A DNA stretch of 25,204 nucleotides from CAWVWF01 sp963933885 (GCA_963933885.1 CAWVWF010000022.1:1-25204), one strand, 5' to 3'. Counted from the stretch's first letter, positions 15,761 to 24,483 are shown. Notes: a model not told the origin generated them from the sequence alone. Numbers and translations: made by a program.

Positions 15761-16042
15761 ATGAAAAAGTTAATTTTCAAAACATTATCATTTGTAGTAA
15801 TTGCAGGAGTTTTAACTTCTTGTGCAGTTAGTGCTCCACTATTGGTAACAAGTAATGCTGTTGGAACAAAAACAGGAACATCTTCTTATAAGGTTGTTTT
15901 TGGTATTTCTCCAATGCATTCTGAGTCTGGTGCTATCGCAGCAGCAAGAAATGGTAACATCACTAAGATTGCTACTGTTGATCAAACTGTAAAAGGTAGT
16001 TTATTCACTACAACTGTAACTACTGTTGTAACAGGAGAGTAA
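15761..16042 (+). CDS. TRL-like lipoprotein, copy 3
   Basis: A 93-aa paralogue. I chose the ATG at 15761 because it begins the lipoprotein signal peptide MKKLIFKTLSFV with lipobox VLTSC; an earlier in-frame ATG at 15722 overlaps copy 2 and would displace the signal. The mature part has SNAVGTKTG, then GAIAAARNGNITKIATVD and the closing VVTGE. This is the copy closest to the family pattern I know for TRL-like proteins. A strong terminator starts about 37 nt downstream, closing the three-gene operon and separating it from gldM. Confidence 0.85.
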   Translation: MKKLIFKTLSFVVIAGVLTSCAVSAPLLVTSNAVGTKTGTSSYKVVFGISPMHSESGAIAAARNGNITKIATVDQTVKGSLFTTTVTTVVTGE

Positions 16043-16078
16043 AACAATCGCTAAGTTTACTTAGTATATAATATTAAA

Positions 16079-16106
16079 AGCCGGAATTTCTATTCCGGCT
16101 TTTTTT
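16079..16106 (+). terminator. Intrinsic terminator after the TRL-like cluster
   Basis: A perfect 9-bp stem, AGCCGGAAT (16079-16087) with ATTCCGGCT (16092-16100), with a TTCT loop and a T-run to 16106. The A-run before it means it may also act on the other strand. Confidence 0.92.
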
Positions 16107-16234
16107 GTGCCCAAAAATTTTATTTTAAATAATATTGTAACGATTCCAAACAGCTGTATTAACATATTGAAAGCAGGGCAATAATCAGGAAGACTGTCCA
16201 TCTTTTTAATATTCACATTTAAAAACAGCAAAAT

Positions 16235-17842
16235 ATGTCAGGAGGGAATCTAAGTCCACGTCAACAAATGATTGGTTTAATGTATCTAGTATTACTAGCA
16301 ATGTTAGCCATGAATGCTTCAAAAGATTTATTAAATGCATTTGTATTTCTAGAGAATGGGATCGATGTAACAACCCATAATTTCAATGATGCAAATCGAT
16401 CTATCTATAATAAAATAAATAATTCAGCCGCATTAGGCTCTGAGATAGCTATTAAAACAAAAAAGAATTCAGACCAAATATTAACATCATCAAACAAGAT
16501 TTTCACATTATTAGATAAGTATAAAAATGACATCATCGAACTTGGTGGTGGAATTGATCCAGAAACGAATATTCCATTAGGAAAAGATGATGCAAACGTT
16601 GGAGCTCAATACCTACTTGTTGGAGGAAATGGAGAAATTCTTAAAAAAGAATTATTGAATTACAAAACAATGTTAGGAAGCTTTATCGACACAAGAGATA
16701 CTTCGATGTTAACAAGCTTGAACGCTTTACTAAATACGCCTGATTTTGTTGATTATGAGCAAAACACTATCCCATGGGAAAACAACATAAGTGAGCACTT
16801 ACCCCTTGCTGCAGTAACTGCAAATCTTACTAATCTACAGAGCTACGTAAGAAACGCAGAATCTCAAGTATTGAATTACATGTACGAAGAAATCAACATG
16901 GACACTTATAAGGTGAACAAGATCATGGCTACGTCAATTGCTGAAAGCGGGTATATTTTACAAGGTGATAAGTACTCTGCTAATATCTTCCTTGCTGCTG
17001 CAGATACTACACAAGAACCAATAGTAATTGTGGGAGATTATGACACTTCAGTATACAATAGAACAGGTCAAATAAAATTTATTTCATCCACGGACACCTT
17101 ACCTGTTGATGGAGGAATAGGAAATTATAGAGTTAACACAGAGATCACTGGTAATCACGCTTGGGGAGGAATAATGAAGGTCCCACACCCCAATCCAAAA
17201 CGAAAAGGAGAGTTTCTCGTTTATCCTTTCGTTAACAACTACACAGTTGCAGCCCCAAGCGCAGTGATATCTTCAGATCAACTAAACATCATGTACAAAG
17301 GTTTAAAAAATGAAATGAGCGTTTCTGCAGCAGGATTAAAAGCTGATCAGGTAAAAGTTAGTGCTACCAATTGCAAAGTATCATCTAGAGGTGATGGGAA
17401 ATATTATTTCGAACCAACAAAAGCCGGAAGAATTCAAATTACAATAAGTACTGAAATCAATGGTCAAAATAAAGTATTAAGTGCTCAAACGTGGAAAAGC
17501 ACCTTATTGCCAAAACCTCAAATCGAAATCAGTGGAGTTAAGAACAACAAAATATCTAAGGGTGCTTTAGCTAAAATTTTAAAGGATTTCGGTGCCAAAG
17601 CAAAATATGATAAATCGTTTCCTATTAGCACCCAACCAAGGATAGAATCCGCTCGATTTGAATCAAATACAAAAGGAAACCTTTCTCCAGGGAAAATGAG
17701 TAAAAAAGGAAAATTAATAGGAAATGGAGTTGCTCAAATAAAAGCACTTCGCAAGAACTCTACAGTAACAGTTTTCATGAAAGTAAGAGGTTTAGATGGA
17801 ATCCCTCATAATATATCTAGAACAGTGACTATAAAACGATAA
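16235..17842 (+). CDS. gldM: GldM-family gliding motility / type IX secretion motor protein (orphan copy)
   Basis: GldM spans the inner membrane once with GldL to form the proton-driven motor of type IX secretion and gliding, and its large periplasmic part transmits force to the GldK/GldN ring. At 535 aa this is close to known GldM length. The N-terminus MSGGNLSPRQQMIGLMYLV matches the family start, including Arg9, reported to be important in the motor. One transmembrane helix (about 12-32) is followed by a helical then beta-rich periplasmic region. The C-terminus ends in a strand-rich domain (GLDGIPHNISRTVTIKR). It lacks gldK, gldL and gldN neighbours: a terminator lies on each side, so it stands alone. 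The start AMLAMNASKDLLNAF also differs from the canonical AMLALNMSKEVLSAF. It is probably a paralogue; the exact role is uncertain. Confidence 0.85.
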   Translation: MSGGNLSPRQQMIGLMYLVLLAMLAMNASKDLLNAFVFLENGIDVTTHNFNDANRSIYNKINNSAALGSEIAIKTKKNSDQILTSSNKIFTLLDKYKNDIIELGGGIDPETNIPLGKDDANVGAQYLLVGGNGEILKKELLNYKTMLGSFIDTRDTSMLTSLNALLNTPDFVDYEQNTIPWENNISEHLPLAAVTANLTNLQSYVRNAESQVLNYMYEEINMDTYKVNKIMATSIAESGYILQGDKYSANIFLAAADTTQEPIVIVGDYDTSVYNRTGQIKFISSTDTLPVDGGIGNYRVNTEITGNHAWGGIMKVPHPNPKRKGEFLVYPFVNNYTVAAPSAVISSDQLNIMYKGLKNEMSVSAAGLKADQVKVSATNCKVSSRGDGKYYFEPTKAGRIQITISTEINGQNKVLSAQTWKSTLLPKPQIEISGVKNNKISKGALAKILKDFGAKAKYDKSFPISTQPRIESARFESNTKGNLSPGKMSKKGKLIGNGVAQIKALRKNSTVTVFMKVRGLDGIPHNISRTVTIKR

Positions 17843-17870
17843 TTAAATCCATCTGTCAGGATTGGTAAAA

Positions 17871-17904
17871 GGGAACAACAGATTATCGTTGTTTCCTTTT
17901 TTTT
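17871..17904 (+). terminator. Intrinsic terminator after gldM
   Basis: A 9-bp stem, GGGAACAAC (17871-17879) with GTTGTTTCC (17888-17896), including one G-U pair, with an 8-nt loop and eight T residues to 17904. Confidence 0.85.
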
Positions 17905-17947
17905 ATAAGAAATTTAAAGACTAAGCTTCAAATTTTAATATTGATCC

Positions 17948-17955
17948 TATATTTG
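17948..17955 (+). promoter_or_regulatory. -7 promoter box of the methyltransferase-adenosyltransferase operon
   Basis: TATATTTG is a perfect TAnnTTTG box ending 4 nt before the ATG at 17960, predicting a leaderless transcript. The -33 element is weak (TTC at 17927-17929, spacing 18). Confidence 0.55.
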
Positions 17956-17959
17956 TAGC

Positions 17960-18751
17960 ATGTTAAATAACATAAAGCTCGTTTTTAGATATTTCATCTA
18001 TTTGCTACAAAGTAAAAAGAGCACTCAATCACCATTTGTAAATGATTTAATTACGAATGTATTGATGAGTGAAAACAACTATTATGCTTTCGAAGAAATT
18101 GAAGGAATCAGATCAGCTTTAAAAAGTAACAGTGGAACGATCAACATCACCGATTTCGGAGCTGGAAGCAGGATAAACAAATCCAACACTAGAAAGATTT
18201 CAGATATCGCTAAAAACTCTGCTAAAGCACCACATTTAGGAAGAATGATGTTTCGATTGATCAATCATTTCAAACCACACAACATGCTTGAATTGGGTAC
18301 TTCATTAGGTATCTCAGCTTGTTATCAATTTGGAGCAAATAAAAAAGCAAATTTCATTACAATGGAAGGTTGTCCTGAAACAGCAAAAATTTCTAAAACA
18401 GTATTCTCCTCTTTTCGATCTTCTGATATAAAAATGGTAATTGGTGATTTCAAAAAAACATTACCTAACACAGTTGATAGTTTTGAAAGTCTTGATTATG
18501 CTTTTTTCGACGGAAACCATCAAAAACAACCTACCATCGATTACTTTAATACTTGCGTGAAAAAAGCAAACAAGGATTCACTGTTCATCTTTGATGACAT
18601 TCACTGGAGTATACCTATGGAAGAAGCTTGGGAGAAAATTAAAAATCATCCAGACGTAACAGTTACGATTGATTTGTTTTGGATTGGGTTGGTTTTTTTC
18701 AAAACAGATCAAGCTAAAGAGAACTTTATTATCAGAACAACTCAGTACTAA
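17960..18751 (+). CDS. Class I SAM-dependent methyltransferase (O-methyltransferase-like)
   Basis: A 263-aa methyltransferase. The SAM-binding glycine-rich loop is MLELGTSLGISA (109-120). An acidic residue after the second strand lies in FITMEG. The motif YAFFDGNHQKQPTIDYF and the late FIFDDIHWS carry the Asp residues typical of metal-dependent O-methyltransferase-like members (the Methyltransf_24 group). The N-terminal 90 residues are an extra helical region that could hold the substrate site. The substrate is unknown. The gene has its own -7 box immediately upstream and is followed after 2 nt by the cobalamin adenosyltransferase gene, so the two are cotranscribed. I know of no biochemical link, although the pairing may be conserved. 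Confidence 0.85.
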   Translation: MLNNIKLVFRYFIYLLQSKKSTQSPFVNDLITNVLMSENNYYAFEEIEGIRSALKSNSGTINITDFGAGSRINKSNTRKISDIAKNSAKAPHLGRMMFRLINHFKPHNMLELGTSLGISACYQFGANKKANFITMEGCPETAKISKTVFSSFRSSDIKMVIGDFKKTLPNTVDSFESLDYAFFDGNHQKQPTIDYFNTCVKKANKDSLFIFDDIHWSIPMEEAWEKIKNHPDVTVTIDLFWIGLVFFKTDQAKENFIIRTTQY

Positions 18752-18753
18752 TT

Positions 18754-19299
18754 ATGAAAGTTTATACTAAAACAGGAGATAAAGGAAAAACATCATTACT
18801 TGGAGGTTCTCGAGTACTAAAATCAGATCTTCAAATTGAAGCTTACGGCACAGTAGATGAATTAAACAGTAATATTGGCCTCGTAAGAGATCTAGTTCAA
18901 GACGGTGAAGTAAAATCTGTTTTAATTAAAATCCAAAACAAACTTTTTACCATTGGTGCTCATTTAGCCAATGATCAGAAAAAAGCAAAAATTAAACTTC
19001 CATCTCTTACCGTTGAAGCTATCGAGCTACTTGAACAAAGTATTGATAAAATGGAAGAGGAACTTGAGCCGTTAACTAAATTCATCCTCCCTGGAGGTCA
19101 TCCTACTGTTTCTCACACGCATATTTCTCGTAGTGTTTGTAGAAGAGCTGAACGTTGTGTTATTCGATTTAATAACATAGATGAAAACGTTAATCCTCTT
19201 GTCATCCAATATTTGAACAGATTATCAGATTACCTTTTTGTTCTTGGAAGAAAGTTAACAGCAGATTTGAATGGAGAAGAAATAATATTGGAATACTAG
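18754..19299 (+). CDS. Cob(I)alamin adenosyltransferase, PduO type
   Basis: Transfers the adenosyl group of ATP to cob(I)alamin to make adenosylcobalamin (EC 2.5.1.17), the cofactor of methylmalonyl-CoA mutase and similar enzymes. It is 181 aa, typical of the trimeric PduO/MMAB class. The ATP-binding N-terminus is YTKTGDKGKTSLLGG (4-18), followed by YGTVDELNSNIG (31-42). The active-site helix SRSVCRRAER (125-134) supplies the conserved Arg and Glu, and NRLSDYLFVLGR (155-166) completes the cobalamin pocket. It starts 2 nt after the methyltransferase stop. No cobalamin riboswitch is visible upstream, and no corrin biosynthesis gene is in the window, so it may work on salvaged B12. I see no hairpin terminator; the 159 nt to the next gene contain only the promoter of the DUF2795 gene. 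Confidence 0.96.
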   Translation: MKVYTKTGDKGKTSLLGGSRVLKSDLQIEAYGTVDELNSNIGLVRDLVQDGEVKSVLIKIQNKLFTIGAHLANDQKKAKIKLPSLTVEAIELLEQSIDKMEEELEPLTKFILPGGHPTVSHTHISRSVCRRAERCVIRFNNIDENVNPLVIQYLNRLSDYLFVLGRKLTADLNGEEIILEY

Positions 19300-19364
19300 A
19301 CTAATTTTCAAGTACATTCAAAAGTCAACTTATCAACAATTCGACAAAAACATCGCAAAATATT

Positions 19365-19393
19365 TTGATCTTAACTCAAAAATGATACTTTTG
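19365..19393 (+). promoter_or_regulatory. Promoter of the DUF2795 gene
   Basis: TTG (19365-19367), 18 nt, then a perfect TACTTTTG (19386-19393) reads as a well-spaced Bacteroidota promoter. It implies a leader of about 60 nt before the ATG at 19459. Confidence 0.65.
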
Positions 19394-19458
19394 CCGGAAT
19401 TGATTAATAATTAAACTCGGATTTTCGCGTTTAATTACCATATAAATACCTTTAAATT

Positions 19459-19680
19459 ATGTATTGGACTTTAGAATTGGCTTCGTATTTAACAGATGCA
19501 CCTTGGCCAGCAACGAAAGATGAGTTGATAGATTACGCGATGAGATCTGGAGCACCTTTAGAAGTTGTAGAAAACTTACAAGAGTTAGAAGAAGAAATTG
19601 ATTCTTACGAAACTATCGAAGAAATCTGGCCTGATTATCCAACCAAAGATGACTATTTATTTAACGAAGATGAGTATTAA
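19459..19680 (+). CDS. DUF2795 domain protein, small acidic
   Basis: A 73-aa protein matching the conserved Bacteroidota DUF2795 pattern: a compact helical start (YWTLELASYLTDAPWPATKDEL), then VVENLQELEEEIDSY, and the acidic tail IWPDYPTKDDYLFNEDEY. It is very acidic and has no signal peptide, so it is cytosolic. Function unknown. It has its own promoter and a long terminator hairpin, so it is transcribed separately despite its conserved-looking position just before secA. Confidence 0.92.
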   Translation: MYWTLELASYLTDAPWPATKDELIDYAMRSGAPLEVVENLQELEEEIDSYETIEEIWPDYPTKDDYLFNEDEY

Positions 19681-19730
19681 ATTACCTCTTTAGTTAAAAT
19701 TTAATATCATTTAATCAACAATATTTTTAT

Positions 19731-19787
19731 AGAGTTTAAGAAATGAATTTCCTTCAACAGAAATTCATTTTTTAAACTCTTTTTTTG
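19731..19787 (+). terminator. Long intrinsic terminator after the DUF2795 gene
   Basis: The arms 19731-19751 and 19760-19780 pair over all 21 positions with a single G-U wobble, and are separated by an 8-nt loop (CTTCAACA). A T-run follows to 19786. The stem is unusually long and AT-rich. Confidence 0.9.
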
Positions 19788-19901
19788 TTTCAGTTGTTTT
19801 TATAACATCCTCCCTTCCACTATTCAAGGACTATTTTCTGTCAATCAAATATCATTTCTTAAAGAATCTAAAAATCCCCTCATTAATTGATGGTTTTAAC
19901 G

Positions 19902-19909
19902 TAAATTTG
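19902..19909 (+). promoter_or_regulatory. -7 promoter box of secA
   Basis: TAAATTTG is a perfect TAnnTTTG box 41 nt before the secA ATG, predicting a leader of about 35 nt. No -33 TTG is found at standard spacing; the nearest TTG (19887-19889) is only 12 nt away. Confidence 0.45.
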
Positions 19910-19950
19910 CACCTAGATTTAGATACAAATTACACTCAAAATATATTACC

Positions 19951-22900
19951 ATGATTGCTTCAATTGGAAAAGTCATCACTTCTCTTTTCGGAAAGAAAAG
20001 TGATAAAGATGTTAAGTTCATACTACCCCTTGTAAAAGAGATACTTGCAGAACAGGAAAAGATAAAAGATATATCAAATGATGACTTAAGAAAGAACTCC
20101 GATATATTCAGAAAAGAAATTAAAGACTTCATCAAGCCTGAAGAAGATAAAATTGAACAACTTAAAATTGACGCTGATAAAGTTGGTTTACCAGTTTTGG
20201 AAAAAGAAGCCATCTTTAAAGAAGTTGATCAGCTTACTAAAACGATAGATGAAAAGATCGAAGAGGTTTTAAATAAAATTCTTCCAAGAGCTTTCGCTAA
20301 TATTAGAGAAACTTCAAGAAGATTTAAAGACAATCAAGAAATTTCAGTTGTTGCAACTGAAATGGATAAGGAGCTAGCTGCAAAAAAAGAGAACATTGAT
20401 ATCGATGGTGATCAAGCTATTTACTCAACAACTTGGGATGCAGGTGGAAATGAAATTAAGTGGGACATGGAACATTACCAAGTTCAATTAATTGGTGGTG
20501 TTGTTTTACACTCTGGGAAAATTGCTGAAATGGCAACTGGGGAAGGAAAAACATTGGTAGCTACACTTCCTGTTTACCTTAATGCATTGGCTCAAAAAGG
20601 TGTTCACTTAGTAACAGTAAATGATTACTTAGCAACTCGAGATTGTGATTGGATGGCACCTTTATTTCAATTTCACGGAATTTCAATCGAATGTATCGAC
20701 AACTTTCAGCCAAACTCTCCAGACAGAAGAGCAGCTTACAATAGTGATGTAACATACGGAACGAACAATGAATTTGGATTTGATTATTTAAGAGATAACA
20801 TGTCTGACGATATTGAAGGACTTGTTCAGAGAAAACCTCATTACGCTATCGTTGATGAAGTAGATTCAGTTTTAATTGATGATGCAAGAACACCATTAAT
20901 TATCTCTGGTCCAACAACAAGAAAAACAAACTTAGAGTTCAACCAATTGAAGCCGTTTGTAAATACATTGGTTCAAGCGCAAAGACAATTAGTTACTAAA
21001 AAGCTTTCTGAAGCGAAGAAGCTTTTCAAAGAAGAAAAATACGAAGAGGCTGGAAAGGAAGTTTTAAGATCTTTCAGAGGTTTGCCTAAAAACAAAGCAT
21101 TGATCAAGTTCTTAAGTGAGCAAGGTGTTAAGCAACTTTTACAGAAAACTGAAAATCAGTTTATGCAAGAACAGGGTAAACACATGCATATTATTGATGA
21201 TGAATTGTTTTTCGTTATTGATGAAAAAGCAAACTCTATCGAATTAAAGGATAAAGGTTTAGACTTGATTTCTGAGCAGATTGAAGATAAGAATTTCTTC
21301 ATCATGCCTGATTTAAGTTTACTACTTATCGAGGTAGATAAAACAGAAGCTACTGATCAAGAGAAGACAAAACAAAAAGATAAGATCACTCAAGATTACA
21401 GTCAAAAAGTAGAACGTTTACACACAATGCAACAACTTTTAAAAGCATTTACGCTTTTCGAAAAAGAAGTTGATTATGTTGTAATGGAAAACGCTGTTAA
21501 AATCGTTGATGAATCTACCGGACGTATCATGGAAGGTAGAAGATGGAGTGATGGTTTACATCAAGCTGTTGAAGCAAAAGAAAGTGTTGAGATTCAAGAA
21601 TCTACTCAAACACATGCTTCTGTTACACTTCAAAACTATTTCAGAATGTATCATAAACTGTCAGGAATGACAGGTACTGCTGTTACAGAATCTGCTGAAT
21701 TGTGGGATATCTACAAACTTGATGTTATCGAGATCCCAACTAACAAGCCCATTATCAGAGATGATAAGCAAGACAAAGTTTACAAAACACAACGTGAAAA
21801 ATATAATGCAGTAATTGAAGAAGTTACTCAAATTTCTAAATCAGGAAGACCAGTTCTAGTTGGAACAACATCTGTTGATATTTCTGAATTATTAAGCCGT
21901 ACGCTTAAGATGAGAGGAATTAAGCACAATGTTTTAAATGCAAAGCGTCACGGTCAGGAAGCTCAAATTGTAAGAGAAGCTGGTCAGCCATCTATGGTTA
22001 CTATCGCTACGAACATGGCTGGTAGGGGAACAGATATTAAACTATCTGCTGAAGTTAAAGCAAAAGGTGGTTTAGCAATTATTGCTACTGAAAGACATGA
22101 GTCTAGAAGAGTTGATAGACAGTTAAGAGGTCGTGCTGGACGTCAAGGAGATCCTGGATCTTCTCAGTTCTTTGTTTCTCTTGATGATCACTTAATGAGA
22201 TTGTTTGGATCTGAAAGAATATCCAAATTAATGGATAAAATGGGACTAGAAGAAGGTGAAGTAATTCAGCATTCTATGATTTCTAAATCTATTGAAAGAG
22301 CACAGAAAAAAGTTGAAGAAAATAACTTTGGACAAAGAAAGCGTTTACTAGAATATGATGATGTAATGAACGCCCAAAGAGAAGTTATATATGCTAAACG
22401 TAAGAATGCACTTTATGGTGATCGTTTAAGTATTGATATTTCTAATATGTTCATGGATGCTATTGAAACAATCATTCACAGACATGCAGGCTCTAAAAAT
22501 TACGATAAGTTCAAAGCTGACATCATTACTAATTTTGGAATTGAGTCTCCTATTTCTGAAGAAGAATTTGGTAGAGAACCAGCTCAGGTTTTATTTGATA
22601 AACTGGCTACAGTTGTTGTAGACACCTACAAGAAAAGAAAGGAAGGTTTAGCTCAAACTACTTTCCCTGTTATCAAAGATGTTTACCAAAATCAAAGTGA
22701 TCAATTTGTTAACCTTTCTGTACCATTTACAAATGGAGCTAAGGTTTTACAAATTTCTGTAAACTTAGAAAAAGCCTTCCAAACTGAAGGTGCTGAAGTT
22801 GTTAAGCAGTTCGAAAGATCTATTACACTTTCAATTATCGATCAAGAATGGAAAGAGCATTTAAGAGAAATGGATGATTTAAAGCAGAATGTTAACAATG

Positions 22901-23244
22901 CATCTGCTGAACAAAAGGATCCACTTTTAATTTACAAGGAAGAGTCATTCAAGATCTTTACTGTAATGTTCGAAAACCTTAACTTGGAAATTGTTGCATT
23001 CTTAATGAAAGCTGGAATTTTACAACAAGGTCCTGAAGACAGACCAAAAGTTGCTCCGGTAAGACCACCATTACAAGCGGCTCGTGCTCCACAAATAAAA
23101 GCAACGAGAGGAAATCTTGATGGATCTATAGCTGAAGAAGAAAAGCCTAATAAGCCAATCACAACTGGACCTGTAACAGGAAGAAACGAACCTTGCCCCT
23201 GTGGTAGCGGTAAGAAATTCAAACAGTGTCACGGACAAAAATAA
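19951..23244 (+). CDS. secA: Preprotein translocase ATPase SecA
   Basis: ATP-driven motor that pushes unfolded preproteins through SecYEG. At 1,097 aa it is longer than E. coli SecA, as is usual in Bacteroidota, mainly through an insertion at about residues 330-500 within nucleotide-binding domain 1. Walker A lies in MATGEGKT (194-201). The DEVDS box starts at residue 302, followed by VLIDDARTPLIISGP. The second motor lobe carries NMAGRGTDIKL and RQLRGRAGRQGDPGSSQFF. The C-terminus ends with the SEC-C zinc motif CPCGSGKKFKQCH (Cys1082, Cys1084, Cys1093, His1094), which contacts SecB or the ribosome. It is expressed from its own promoter and closed by a strong terminator. Confidence 0.99.
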   Translation: MIASIGKVITSLFGKKSDKDVKFILPLVKEILAEQEKIKDISNDDLRKNSDIFRKEIKDFIKPEEDKIEQLKIDADKVGLPVLEKEAIFKEVDQLTKTIDEKIEEVLNKILPRAFANIRETSRRFKDNQEISVVATEMDKELAAKKENIDIDGDQAIYSTTWDAGGNEIKWDMEHYQVQLIGGVVLHSGKIAEMATGEGKTLVATLPVYLNALAQKGVHLVTVNDYLATRDCDWMAPLFQFHGISIECIDNFQPNSPDRRAAYNSDVTYGTNNEFGFDYLRDNMSDDIEGLVQRKPHYAIVDEVDSVLIDDARTPLIISGPTTRKTNLEFNQLKPFVNTLVQAQRQLVTKKLSEAKKLFKEEKYEEAGKEVLRSFRGLPKNKALIKFLSEQGVKQLLQKTENQFMQEQGKHMHIIDDELFFVIDEKANSIELKDKGLDLISEQIEDKNFFIMPDLSLLLIEVDKTEATDQEKTKQKDKITQDYSQKVERLHTMQQLLKAFTLFEKEVDYVVMENAVKIVDESTGRIMEGRRWSDGLHQAVEAKESVEIQESTQTHASVTLQNYFRMYHKLSGMTGTAVTESAELWDIYKLDVIEIPTNKPIIRDDKQDKVYKTQREKYNAVIEEVTQISKSGRPVLVGTTSVDISELLSRTLKMRGIKHNVLNAKRHGQEAQIVREAGQPSMVTIATNMAGRGTDIKLSAEVKAKGGLAIIATERHESRRVDRQLRGRAGRQGDPGSSQFFVSLDDHLMRLFGSERISKLMDKMGLEEGEVIQHSMISKSIERAQKKVEENNFGQRKRLLEYDDVMNAQREVIYAKRKNALYGDRLSIDISNMFMDAIETIIHRHAGSKNYDKFKADIITNFGIESPISEEEFGREPAQVLFDKLATVVVDTYKKRKEGLAQTTFPVIKDVYQNQSDQFVNLSVPFTNGAKVLQISVNLEKAFQTEGAEVVKQFERSITLSIIDQEWKEHLREMDDLKQNVNNASAEQKDPLLIYKEESFKIFTVMFENLNLEIVAFLMKAGILQQGPEDRPKVAPVRPPLQAARAPQIKATRGNLDGSIAEEEKPNKPITTGPVTGRNEPCPCGSGKKFKQCHGQK

Positions 23245-23249
23245 TTATT

Positions 23250-23280
23250 AAAAGACTGCTACTCAAGCAGTCTTTTTTTT
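23250..23280 (+). terminator. Intrinsic terminator after secA
   Basis: A perfect stem, AAAAGACTGCT (23250-23260) with AGCAGTCTTTT (23266-23276), with loop ACTCA and a T-run to 23280. The A-run ahead of it suggests it may also terminate the convergent minus-strand gene at 23301. Confidence 0.92.
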
Positions 23281-23300
23281 GCTTTAGTTTTTAATAACGA

Positions 23301-24479
23301 TTATTTAAAGGATCCACCATCATCGTACATCCAATTAGGACATGTATATTGATAAGGGCTTTTATAATTCCAATGCTCATTTGCTACAACATCATAAACT
23401 TCCCATACTGTAGCATCTAAGTTGTTTTCGACTTCGAAAGTTTTAACAACATTCCAATAGCCATCTTGAAATAAATACTGCTCGCCAGTTCCTCCTGAAT
23501 CTGAAAGATAATACCCCACAATACTTTTATTTTCAAGATCAATTTTTGGATTCTTTATTTTTGATAGTTCTGAATTAAAAATATAATTATTATCCGTTTT
23601 ACTGAATGGGTAAACCAACATCCCTCCCGCTTCTCCACTTCCTGGCTTACCATAAGTTTCAATAATAAGATCTAGTTCACCGTCATAATTAATGTCCAAT
23701 AATTCGTCTCCAGTAAAATAACGTCCATAACTGGAAGAATCTATATTCGATGTTATTGAATCTCTTAACTCTTTCCTTTTAGATTCAGAAACTGATTCGC
23801 TAATGTTAACTAATCGTTCCAAGCGTGATCTGTCTGAATTAAAACCTAGAAATTGATCATCACTAAATAAAGAATCCACTTCGTAAACAAGATATTTCTT
23901 TTCTCCATTTACAATCCATTTCAAACTTTTATAAGAAGGGAAACTCTCTTCATGTGAAGGAGGAAACATCAGAGTTTCTTCAGCAACCTGAATAAGCCTA
24001 CCATGATTCCATGATAACAATCCGTGCCCTACTTCACTAACTCCAATTCGCCAATTATGATATATAGTTTGAGAAATTGAATCAAAAGAAATATTTGAGT
24101 ACTCTCTAGATTTATCATATTGTTCAAAAGCCTCAGTTCTTGGATTGAAAATAAAAAAGTCATAATTGGCAGGTGAATAAACTGATCCCAACAGAACAAT
24201 AACATCTTGATATCCATCAAAATCAACATCAACAATTCTCAAAGCTTCTTTAGAAAAAGACTTCTCAAAATGAATATCTTCTAAATCAATAATTTGTTGT
24301 GTAAATTCAAGTAACTGACTTCGAAGAACAATTCTTCTACCTTTGTAATCATCTGAATTCGTAATCATCGAATCAACATGATAATCAACAGACAATTCAG
24401 CTTTCTTATATTTCAAAGTCATTTGACCAATTGAACTAAAACAAGAAAGCAATAAAGTAGCAACGAGAATATTCTTCAT
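23301..24479 (-). CDS. Exported protein with two calcium-loop-like motifs (XAC2610/VCBS-like)
   Basis: A 392-aa protein with a Sec signal peptide (MKNILVATLLLSCFSSIGQ, cleavage near 19-20). Two loops match the D-x-[DN]-x-D-G-x-x-D pattern of EF-hand or FG-GAP calcium sites: DVDFDGYQD (84-92) and DINYDGELD (262-270), each followed by hydrophobic strand residues. This duplicated layout recalls XAC2610-type and VCBS-repeat proteins, but I see no catalytic signature. The rest is beta-rich with aromatic residues, ending near CPNWMYDDGG. It is likely periplasmic or surface associated. A perfect -7 box lies 4 nt upstream of its ATG. It is convergent with secA and shares the terminator region. Confidence 0.8.
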   Translation of the reverse strand: MKNILVATLLLSCFSSIGQMTLKYKKAELSVDYHVDSMITNSDDYKGRRIVLRSQLLEFTQQIIDLEDIHFEKSFSKEALRIVDVDFDGYQDVIVLLGSVYSPANYDFFIFNPRTEAFEQYDKSREYSNISFDSISQTIYHNWRIGVSEVGHGLLSWNHGRLIQVAEETLMFPPSHEESFPSYKSLKWIVNGEKKYLVYEVDSLFSDDQFLGFNSDRSRLERLVNISESVSESKRKELRDSITSNIDSSSYGRYFTGDELLDINYDGELDLIIETYGKPGSGEAGGMLVYPFSKTDNNYIFNSELSKIKNPKIDLENKSIVGYYLSDSGGTGEQYLFQDGYWNVVKTFEVENNLDATVWEVYDVVANEHWNYKSPYQYTCPNWMYDDGGSFK

Positions 24480-24483
24480 GCTC

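Noticed and set aside
16107..16234. gldM promoter (TAATATTG-like sequence in the gap)
   Set aside because: One mismatch and no -33 TTG at proper spacing; too weak to call, though a promoter must exist after the terminator.
17905..18753. Cobalamin riboswitch controlling the adenosyltransferase
   Set aside because: The gene follows the methyltransferase by 2 nt, and the operon promoter predicts a leaderless mRNA with no room for one.
22433..23222. ORFs overlapping secA on both strands (22433-22621 plus, 22932-23222 minus)
   Set aside because: Fully inside secA, whose frame and motifs are unambiguous.
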